Below, piece after piece: positions 6,389 to 10,778 of a DNA stretch of 10,787 bases. The position numbers and the translations under genes were made by a program. Within the stretch, counting starts at the first letter, position 1. The number at the start of each line of letters is the position of its first letter. This stretch comes from Streptococcus sp. 29887 (GTDB lineage Bacteria > Bacillota > Bacilli > Lactobacillales > Streptococcaceae). The notes under the pieces are model-generated. The model saw nothing but the letters and a program-made list of their open reading frames with translations. It did no database searches and was not told the DNA's origin. Where the stretch lies: positions 1 through 10,787 of the forward strand of contig NZ_CP118736.1 of assembly GCF_032595075.1 (NCBI RefSeq), given 5' to 3'.

Positions 6389-7849
6389 ATGGTAAATAGA
6401 CTGGATAGCCTTATCAGAAATAAAAAACTGACAGGGGCAGAAGTTGGGCGGTTAGTCCTATCCAACGTTATACATATCTACGCTAGAGCCTTAGCGGGGG
6501 AAAAAGACCCTAAACCCCTTTTTTCACAGGCTAGCCTTGATAACATGGTAAGCGAAATAGAAGGCTCACATAGCATATCTATATTTAACCGCTATATCGC
6601 TTTAGGGCAATGGTTAGAAAAAGAAGGGGTTAGGGCTACAGGATACTACTATTCTTTTCAGTCTGCTATACGTGGCTATATGTTGCCTATTAAAGCAAGC
6701 TATACAGCAGAACAATACCTAGCAGACGTAAACGCCCGCCCCTTGGTTATGACGCAGGAAGAATACGATAAAGAAGTATCGGACGCTTTAACTGACTTTT
6801 TAAAAAGTCATGGCGATTTAACTTTAGGAGAGCTAATAGACAGCGCTTTAGAACGCCTTTATTTTGAATATAAAGAACACCCAAAAAAACAAACAACTTT
6901 TAAAAAAGAGTTGGATAAATTAGCGAAAATACACGCTTCAGAAGAGATTATAAAACACTTTAACCAGCTTTTAGGGGAAGAAGAATATAGCGAAGGCGTG
7001 ACGCTTGCCGACTTAATCGAAGACGGCTTAGAAGAAGGTTTTTTCTTTCCTTACGCTTTTGATTTGTGGGTTACTGACAATTTAGAGGATAAAGAGATAA
7101 AAGACCGTGACAAAAAATTCCTAAAAAAACACTATGGCGATATTATACAGGTAGCATTATCTAAAATAGGGGAAGAAATACCTAAAATTAGCGATTTTAA
7201 AGATTTTAGCGAAACTGTTATTAGCGCAGAAAAAGCCTATAAAATAGATTTGGTCGGTTTTAAAGAAACCGCAAAAGGGGCTAGCATGGTAGACCATGAC
7301 ATAACAAGGCGCGGGGTTCTGATAAAGTCAGAAAAACATAAGCCAATTTTTGGGAACTTTTTCGAGGTTGGGCTTATGGATCTTGTCGCTGAAAATGACA
7401 ACCTAGAAAACCTTATAGCAGATAAAGAAAAACAGGCTATTTTAAACTACCAACGGAAACAGATTAAAGACGCTTATATCCGTTTATTAGCTTTTAATAC
7501 CGTTGTAGATGTTTTAGCTAACAACCTTAATATAAAAGACTTTGCAACACTCAAAGAACAAGAGCGAGGGACTATAGAGTTAATCAACGCAGTTAATGGA
7601 ACCTTAGAAATCTTTAAAGAGTTTTTACAAAATCAAAGCATTGTTACATGGACGGATAACCTAGAAGCTAAACTAGAGCTTTTTAATGGCTGTTTAAAAC
7701 CTATTGACCTTGATAAATTGAAAATACCAGAAGATAGAATAACAGCGTTAAATAGTATTTTAGACAATGACTTAGAAGCATTTGACAACAAAAAACACCC
7801 AAATTTAGACATCATAGAAGAACTGATAGAGGGGGTAGGCAATGAATAA
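6389..7849 (+). CDS. Orphan 486-aa protein of unknown function
   Basis: I do not recognise this protein. It is soluble, rich in Glu, Lys and Asp, and predicted mostly helical. Near the N-terminus LTGAEVGRLVLSNVIHIYARAL (14-35) resembles a packed helical module. There is a weak internal repeat: TLGELIDSALERLYF (145-159) and TLADLIEDGLEEGFF (205-219), each followed by a charged helix containing KELDK or DKKFLKK and ending in an EEII or GDII patch. No Walker, nuclease, metal-binding or relaxase motif was found. The start is strong, with AGGAGAGGA (6375-6383) before the ATG. The stop overlaps the start of the initiator-like gene by 8 nt (ATGAATAA), so the two are coupled. It may work with that gene and the HTH gene upstream, but the role is unknown. 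Confidence 0.85.
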   Translation: MVNRLDSLIRNKKLTGAEVGRLVLSNVIHIYARALAGEKDPKPLFSQASLDNMVSEIEGSHSISIFNRYIALGQWLEKEGVRATGYYYSFQSAIRGYMLPIKASYTAEQYLADVNARPLVMTQEEYDKEVSDALTDFLKSHGDLTLGELIDSALERLYFEYKEHPKKQTTFKKELDKLAKIHASEEIIKHFNQLLGEEEYSEGVTLADLIEDGLEEGFFFPYAFDLWVTDNLEDKEIKDRDKKFLKKHYGDIIQVALSKIGEEIPKISDFKDFSETVISAEKAYKIDLVGFKETAKGASMVDHDITRRGVLIKSEKHKPIFGNFFEVGLMDLVAENDNLENLIADKEKQAILNYQRKQIKDAYIRLLAFNTVVDVLANNLNIKDFATLKEQERGTIELINAVNGTLEIFKEFLQNQSIVTWTDNLEAKLELFNGCLKPIDLDKLKIPEDRITALNSILDNDLEAFDNKKHPNLDIIEELIEGVGNE

Positions 7850-8927
7850 AAAAGAAACCCCTAAAACGTTTGATTTATTAACACGTAGTATAGATCCCAG
7901 ATTAGACATCACAACAGGGCTACACGTTGAAGAAATAGAAGCCCCTATCTTTGCCCCTATGCTTAATGGAACAGTTACTAACACACTTGCTACAATTGGG
8001 CGTAATGCAGTACCTACCAGAATTAACCCGCTTGCAAATAACGAGGCTACTATAGAAAATGGGGACGTTAAGGTTTTTATAGAGAAATACTCAGACAAGA
8101 AAAGCCTTAAAGTTGGGGTAGTGAAGCTACTAGACTTTTTAACGGTGGGTTTAGCCAAAATCAACCACTACAGGGACAAAGATATAGCTAACTTACAAAA
8201 TACCGTTACATTTTCTATAGATGATTATATGGGGTATTTGGGAGTAGCTAACCCAAATAGTAAGAGCACCCGCGATCAAATAAGAAGACGTTTAAAAGAT
8301 GAATTAGACACGCTTTACAGCATATCTTTTAAGTGGAAAGAAAAGAGTAGGGATAAAGTGGAAGACTATGCTAAAATGCGACTTTGTGAAGCACAGGGAA
8401 TAAAACGAGGCGTAGCCTCATTTACATTTACTACTAGCATGGCTTACTATTTAAACCAGTCTTACATTATGCAGTACCCGTTAGACCTACTAGCTATTAG
8501 CGAGCGTAACCCTAACGCTTACCCTATAGCCCGTAAATTAGCGCTACACCACAGCATAGACAACAACCACAAAAAAGGCACTTCTAACATTATAAGCGTT
8601 GCTAAGTTGCTTGAAAGCACCCCAGAAATACCAACAATAACCGAAGTTATGGGAACTGATAGAGCATGGGGCAGACGTATAAAAAACGCCTTAGAGAAGG
8701 CGCTAGACGCTATAGACGGGGTTATTAGTTGGGAATACAGCAACAGTAAAGGCGTACCACTGACAGAGAAACAGTTAGCAATGGCAGACTATGAAACATT
8801 TAGCAAGCTATACATAAAGTTTGACATACTAGGCGCACCAGATCCAACACAGCGGATTGAAGCTAAAAAAGCCAAAACTACAGCACGTAGGAAAGCGAAA
8901 AAGACAGATACAAAAAAAGAGGAGTAG
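7842..8927 (+). CDS. Putative plasmid replication initiator-like protein (winged-helix type), 361 aa
   Basis: Likely layout: a flexible N-terminus (1-70), a first winged-helix-like region at ~75-240 and a second at ~245-330. The first contains KSLKVGVVKLLDFLTVGL, TVTFSIDDYMGYLGV, DQIRRRLKDELDTLY and NAYPIARKLALHHSI; the second contains ISVAKLLESTPE and RRIKNALEKALDAI. A very basic tail (AKKAKTTARRKAKKTDTKK) ends the chain. The pattern of strand, helix, RRLKDEL-type helix and second HTH is what Rep_3/RepA-like initiators show, which bind iterons as monomers. I make this call by pattern, not by a database match. GAGGGGG lies before the ATG, and the gene overlaps the 486-aa gene by 8 nt. Unusually for an initiator, it sits ~1.6 kb before the iterons. 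Another DNA-binding plasmid protein is the main alternative. Confidence 0.6.
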   Translation: MNKKETPKTFDLLTRSIDPRLDITTGLHVEEIEAPIFAPMLNGTVTNTLATIGRNAVPTRINPLANNEATIENGDVKVFIEKYSDKKSLKVGVVKLLDFLTVGLAKINHYRDKDIANLQNTVTFSIDDYMGYLGVANPNSKSTRDQIRRRLKDELDTLYSISFKWKEKSRDKVEDYAKMRLCEAQGIKRGVASFTFTTSMAYYLNQSYIMQYPLDLLAISERNPNAYPIARKLALHHSIDNNHKKGTSNIISVAKLLESTPEIPTITEVMGTDRAWGRRIKNALEKALDAIDGVISWEYSNSKGVPLTEKQLAMADYETFSKLYIKFDILGAPDPTQRIEAKKAKTTARRKAKKTDTKKEE

Positions 8928-8950
8928 CCTAACAGCTACCCTTTTTTATT
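8921..8950 (+). terminator. Rho-independent terminator overlapping the stop codon of the initiator-like gene
   Basis: GTAGC (8924-8928) pairs with GCTAC (8935-8939) around a 6-nt loop, with a possible extra G-C pair outside a mismatch, followed by CTTTTTTATT. The TAG stop (8925-8927) lies inside the left arm. It insulates the toxin-antitoxin unit from upstream transcription. Confidence 0.8.
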
Positions 8951-8953
8951 GGA

Positions 8954-9019
8954 TATACATTTATCAGTATACACATATACAATCTATACAAGAATGCGCG
9001 TGACTATACGCGACTATAC
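8954..9019. repeat. Cluster of six TATAC motifs upstream of the toxin-antitoxin operon
   Basis: TATAC occurs at 8954, 8968, 8976, 8985, 9005 and 9015. The copy at 8968 is part of CAGTATACACATA (8965-8977), which is identical to 3070-3082 in the recombinase leader. The last two form a direct repeat GACTATAC (9002-9009 and 9012-9019) that overlaps the -35 of the antitoxin promoter. The short inverted repeat CGCGT-N6-ACGCG (8997-9001/9008-9012) is nested here. Likely operators for the antitoxin or another plasmid DNA-binding protein. Confidence 0.5.
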
Positions 9020-9043
9020 AGATATATTTTAAAGTGGTATAAT
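9015..9043 (+). promoter_or_regulatory. Promoter of the toxin-antitoxin operon, extended -10
   Basis: TATACA (9015-9020, 4 of 6 to consensus) and TATAAT (9038-9043) are 17 nt apart. TGG directly before the -10 gives an extended -10 element. The -35 lies within the GACTATAC direct repeat, so a bound repressor would mask it, as expected for an autoregulated antitoxin operon. AAAGGAGGTG follows about 6 nt downstream, so the leader is very short. Confidence 0.75.
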
Positions 9044-9063
9044 ATCAGAAAGGAGGTGCTACT

Positions 9064-9351
9064 ATGCACGTTTTAGAAAAAAATACGCAGGTTAACTTTA
9101 AAACCAACAGCGAACTATTAGAGAAAGCTAAAGCGATTATCACAGCCCAAAACCTTGACATGACCGCTAGCTTTAATTTGTTTTTAGAAAATATCGTAGA
9201 AAATAAAGCCCTACCATTTGAGACTGACACCGATAAAGAACGGGCTGAATTACTTGCAGGCTTACGGGCTGAAATTGCTAAGAGCTTTGACGATTTAGAA
9301 AATGGGCGAGTATATAACGCTAACGAAGTGAGGGCTAACCTTGGTATCTGA
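9064..9351 (+). CDS. RelB/DinJ-family antitoxin
   Basis: A 95-residue antitoxin expected to bind and neutralise the toxin encoded next and to repress the shared promoter. The N-terminal strand TQVNFKTNSELLEKAKAII (8-26) and helices up to LDMTASFNLFLENIVENKALPFE (31-53) match the RHH dimerisation and DNA-binding domain of DinJ/RelB, including the typical T-A-(S/L)-F/N-LFL and LPFE signatures. The C-terminal half (ELLAGLRAEIAKSFDDLENGRVYNANEVRANLGI) is the toxin-wrapping part, with the common NANEVRANL-like ending. AAAGGAGGTG gives it a very strong ribosome binding site. The toxin start lies inside its last codons, an 11-nt overlap. Confidence 0.92.
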   Translation: MHVLEKNTQVNFKTNSELLEKAKAIITAQNLDMTASFNLFLENIVENKALPFETDTDKERAELLAGLRAEIAKSFDDLENGRVYNANEVRANLGI

Positions 9352-9688
9352 CAACAAAAACTATAGCCTTATTATTCCTGAAACCGTACAAGATCAACTA
9401 AAGGCGATAAAAAACTATATTGAGACTACTTACTTTTCAGAACAGGCAGGGGCTAACACCGTTAATAATATCCTTTACGGTTTAGAGCGTCTGGAGCTTT
9501 TCCCAGAAGCAGGATTTAACGCAGATGAAAGAGTAGGGGAAACCATTTACCCGCCCTATAATACCCGTTGCATTGTTTTAGGGGACTACCTAGCTTTCTA
9601 TCACATTTTAGAGGATAAAAAAGCCGTGTTTGTTTCTGATATTATCCATAGCAAACAAGACTACATTAGACTATTTAAGAAAAAATAA
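9341..9688 (+). CDS. RelE/ParE superfamily toxin
   Basis: A 115-residue toxin with the superfamily layout: strand YSLIIPETV (8-16), helical hairpin QLKAIKNYIETTYFSEQAGANTVNNILYGLERLELFPEAG (19-58), then the beta sheet with Arg77 in NTRCIVL, YLAFYHIL (83-90) and VFVSDIIHSKQDY (96-108). RelE types cleave mRNA on ribosomes, while ParE types poison gyrase. The helical hairpin and FP-EAG followed by a DIIHSKQDY ending do not decide between these. The start is TTG at 9341, supported by GAGGG (9330-9334) with 6-nt spacing and the absence of an in-frame ATG nearby. A weak start inside the antitoxin gene keeps toxin output below antitoxin. Confidence 0.9.
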   Translation: MVSDNKNYSLIIPETVQDQLKAIKNYIETTYFSEQAGANTVNNILYGLERLELFPEAGFNADERVGETIYPPYNTRCIVLGDYLAFYHILEDKKAVFVSDIIHSKQDYIRLFKKK

Positions 9689-9713
9689 ACGCCTTAAAAA
9701 AGGGCGTTTTTAT
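9687..9713 (+). terminator. Rho-independent terminator of the toxin-antitoxin operon
   Basis: AAACGCC (9687-9693) pairs with GGCGTTT (9703-9709) around an A-rich loop, running into TTTTATT. It starts within the TAA stop codon of the toxin gene. Confidence 0.88.
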
Positions 9714-9729
9714 TGTATCAAGCTAAAAT

Positions 9730-9759
9730 ACAGTAAAGTACAGTAGAATATAGTAGCTG
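9730..9759. repeat. Three tandem 10-bp repeats (TACAGTANNN)
   Basis: TACAGTAAAG (9730-9739), TACAGTAGAA (9740-9749) and the degenerate TATAGTAGCT (9750-9759) follow one another at exactly one helical turn. They lie between the toxin-antitoxin terminator and the candidate structured RNA. The spacing would place bound proteins on one face of the DNA. Which protein binds is unknown. Confidence 0.5.
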
Positions 9760-9761
9760 TA

Positions 9762-9884
9762 GCCCCCAAAATAAGCGCTGTAGGACGTTTTACGAGCGGT
9801 ACGCCATTTATACCAGAGTACACAAAAACACGCGCAGAGAGCCAAAAATGGACGTTTTCAGACATTATTAGGGGGCGTTTTTTG
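9762..9884 (+). ncRNA. Candidate structured RNA closed by a long-range GC stem and poly-T
   Basis: GCCCCC (9762-9767) plus AATAA (9770-9774) can pair with TTATT (9865-9869) plus GGGGGC (9871-9876), closing a ~115-nt region that ends in GTTTTTTG, as a Rho-independent terminator would. Smaller hairpins are possible inside: CGCT and CGT pair with ACGAGCG (9776-9798), or GGTA pairs with TACC (9798-9814). GGACGTTTT occurs twice (9783-9791 and 9850-9858). No clear promoter is seen. The 281-nt gap before the RHH gene has no recognisable protein gene, so a regulatory RNA for copy control is possible. The same stretch is open in one frame for 46 codons without a start, so a gene remnant is an alternative. 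Confidence 0.3.
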
Positions 9885-9904
9885 TAAAATTTTATAAAAA
9901 AGGG

Positions 9905-9933
9905 TTGAAATTATGGCTGTACTGTTATATAAT
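9905..9933 (+). promoter_or_regulatory. Promoter of the 55-aa RHH gene
   Basis: TTGAAA (9905-9910) and a perfect TATAAT (9928-9933) lie 17 nt apart, close to the ideal sigma-70 promoter. The -10 sits between the arms of an 8-bp inverted repeat, so the promoter is very likely repressible. Confidence 0.85.
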
Positions 9934-9945
9934 ATAGGTACAGCC
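9915..9945. promoter_or_regulatory. Inverted-repeat operator around the -10 of the RHH gene promoter
   Basis: GGCTGTAC (9915-9922) and GTACAGCC (9938-9945) are a perfect 8-bp inverted repeat separated by 15 nt that hold the TATAAT box. Arm centres are 23 bp apart, about two helical turns. Autorepression by the RHH product is the simplest reading, as CopG does at its own promoter. Read as RNA the same sequence would be mostly upstream of the transcript start, so a DNA operator is favoured over an RNA hairpin. Confidence 0.7.
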
Positions 9946-9969
9946 GATATATAGAAAAGAGGTGAAGAA

Positions 9970-10137
9970 ATGGCTGAACGAGGTAGACCTAAAAGCGACA
10001 ACCCCAAAAGCAGGCGTATTACTGTTAAAGTTACTGAAAGCGAGTTTAGCAGGGTAGAAGAAGTAGCCACTAAAAAGGGGCTTACTAAGTCTGAGGCAAT
10101 GCTACGAGGTATAGAACTTTTAGACGCTGAAAAATAA
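9970..10137 (+). CDS. 55-aa ribbon-helix-helix protein (CopG-like), likely copy-number or autoregulatory repressor
   Basis: The product begins MAERGRPKSDNPKSRR, a basic GRPK tail seen in many small Firmicute RHH proteins. The RHH fold follows: strand RRITVKVT (15-22), helix ESEFSRVEEVATKKG (23-37), turn, and helix TKSEAMLRGIELL (39-51). Such dimers insert the strand pair into the major groove. AGAGGTG (9958-9964) lies 5 nt before ATG. A near-consensus promoter and an inverted-repeat operator precede it. Its position between the toxin-antitoxin unit and the iterons fits a copy-control repressor of the CopG kind, but it could regulate other plasmid promoters. It shares the fold, not obvious sequence, with the 84-aa partition protein. 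Confidence 0.85.
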   Translation: MAERGRPKSDNPKSRRITVKVTESEFSRVEEVATKKGLTKSEAMLRGIELLDAEK

Positions 10138-10183
10138 AAAAAGCCCGTCCCGACGTCTGGAAAACAAAGGACAAGGCACACAC

Positions 10184-10227
10184 GAAAAGAAACCTTTTCT
10201 GAAATCTATTCTATCAGAAACGGCTTT
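10184..10227. repeat. Nested inverted repeats upstream of the 80-aa HTH gene, candidate operator or leader structure
   Basis: The 119-nt gap before the HTH gene holds GAAAAG-aaac-CTTTTC (10184-10199) and the overlapping TTTCTGA-N11-TCAGAAA (10196-10202/10214-10220), followed by GGCTTT (10222-10227). GGCTTT can also pair back to AAAGCC (10140-10145), just after the RHH gene stop. The first two compete for the same bases. A binding site for the HTH protein or a leader that switches between structures are both possible. Confidence 0.4.
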
Positions 10228-10256
10228 CTTTGTCACACAACAAAGGAGCTTTTTAT

Positions 10257-10499
10257 ATGGCACAAACTCAAAAAGAACTTAGAAACGCTTTACGAACATA
10301 CAAGGCACGTAACGGCTTAACGTGGGCGCAGGTAGCAACATTGTTAGACGTCGCCCAAGATACCGCTAAAAAGTACAGCATGGGAAAAGGCGCTATCCCA
10401 GAACACATAGCAACCCGCCTAGCCTTGCTGATAGAAGACGAAAACAAGCCTTTAAAAACAGGGGCTATTATCGTAAAGATTTTAGCCCGATTTTTATAA
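10257..10499 (+). CDS. 80-aa HTH protein (Cro/C1-like), likely origin-linked regulator
   Basis: The central part LTWAQVATLLDVAQDTAKKYSMGKGAIPEHIATRLALLIED (21-61) fits a Cro/C1-type HTH domain with flanking helices, so it should bind DNA. I chose ATG 10257 because AAAGGAG (10242-10248) is 8 nt upstream; the in-frame TTG at 10230 would place that site inside the gene. Residues after ~65 (PLKTGAIIVKILARFL) look unlike the domain and are encoded by a terminator hairpin, so the tail may be shaped by RNA rather than protein needs. The first iteron begins one base after the stop. Control of copy number or of the promoter at 10705-10713 is the likely role. Confidence 0.82.
   Translation: MAQTQKELRNALRTYKARNGLTWAQVATLLDVAQDTAKKYSMGKGAIPEHIATRLALLIEDENKPLKTGAIIVKILARFL
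10462..10496 (+). terminator. Terminator hairpin embedded in the 3' end of the HTH gene
   Basis: GGGCTA (10462-10467) pairs with TAGCCC (10483-10488) around a 15-nt loop, then GATTTTTAT. The T tract runs to the TAA stop at 10497. It would stop transcription from entering the iterons, though termination so near the stop codon could also trim the message. Confidence 0.6.
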
Positions 10500-10587
10500 A
10501 AAAGCATATAATGCGAACAGCAAAAGCATATAATGCGAACAGCAAAAGCATATAATGCGAACAGCAAAAGCATATAATGCGAACAGC
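10500..10587. repeat. Four perfect 22-bp iterons of the plasmid origin
   Basis: Four identical, adjacent 22-bp units start at 10500, 10522, 10544 and 10566. Each starts AAAAGC, contains the small palindrome GCAT-ATA-ATGC and ends GAACAGC, and a partial match (AAGC) follows. Tandem direct repeats of this length beside an AT-rich stretch are the mark of theta-type iteron origins; 22-bp iterons are known from lactococcal pWV02/pCI305-type plasmids. No unique spacers separate the units, so it is not a CRISPR array. Each copy also contains TATAAT, but without a matching -35 in the right place. Confidence 0.9.
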
Positions 10588-10644
10588 AAGCGATTTTGTA
10601 AACCCTTGATATTACTGACTTTCTAAGGGGTCAAAATTTTCAAT

Positions 10645-10671
10645 ACTATTAAAACTATTAAGACTATTAAG
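10645..10671. repeat. Three AT-rich 9-bp repeats, candidate DNA unwinding element
   Basis: ACTATTAAA (10645-10653), ACTATTAAG (10654-10662) and ACTATTAAG (10663-10671) are tandem. They lie 57 nt after the last iteron in an AT-rich stretch. Short AT-rich direct repeats next to iterons are the usual place of strand opening. No clear DnaA box (TTATCCACA) was seen nearby. Confidence 0.65.
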
Positions 10672-10708
10672 AGCACACGCCCGCAACTCTAGCGAGCGGG
10701 CGAATGCT
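10672..10708. promoter_or_regulatory. GC-rich palindrome overlapping the promoter of the replication operon
   Basis: CGCCCGC (10678-10684) and GCGGGCG (10696-10702) are a perfect 7-bp inverted repeat with an 11-nt centre. AGCA (10672-10675) and TGCT (10705-10708) extend it outside a 2-nt mismatch. It stands out in AT-rich DNA and lacks a T tract on either strand, so it is not a terminator. It occupies the -35 region of the following promoter, so operator, recombinase site or single-strand hairpin for replication are the options. Confidence 0.6.
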
Positions 10709-10713
10709 ATAAT
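10705..10713 (+). promoter_or_regulatory. Extended -10 promoter reading across the junction into gene 1
   Basis: TGCTATAAT (10705-10713) is an extended -10 box. No good -35 is present: the bases 17 nt upstream fall in the palindrome loop. Transcription would start near 10720 and pass through a ~70-nt leader with a G-rich stretch (10731-10742) and a weak GCCT/AGGC hairpin before gene 1. Confidence 0.6.
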
Positions 10714-10771
10714 AAAACCAGTAAAAAGAAGCGGGGCGGGGGTGCCTATCTTTTTAAAGGCTAAAAAGAAC

Positions 10772-10778
10772 AAAGGAG
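10772..10778 (+). promoter_or_regulatory. Ribosome binding site of gene 1, at the far end of the window
   Basis: AAAGGAG lies 9 nt before base 1 if the ends are joined, the same spacing as for several other genes here. It has no other start codon to serve, so it supports both the start of gene 1 and the circular form of the molecule. Confidence 0.85.

Noticed and set aside
10140..10160. CGTC-CC-GACG as a nick site or transfer origin
   Set aside because: The arms are only 4 bp, and no relaxase or rolling-circle Rep gene is present to use it.
9858..10181. 107-codon open frame on the minus strand opposite the 55-aa RHH gene
   Set aside because: The plus strand has a promoter, operator, ribosome binding site and a recognisable RHH protein; the minus translation is low-complexity and looks like a shadow.
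10230..10256. Upstream TTG start for the 80-aa HTH protein
   Set aside because: The AAAGGAG site at 10242-10248 would be inside the coding region; ATG 10257 has the right spacing.
10500..10587. CRISPR array
   Set aside because: The repeats are contiguous with no unique spacers and no cas genes are present; they are iterons.
10731..10745. G-quadruplex in the leader of gene 1
   Set aside because: Only two long G runs (GGGG and GGGGG) are present; four are needed for an intramolecular quadruplex.
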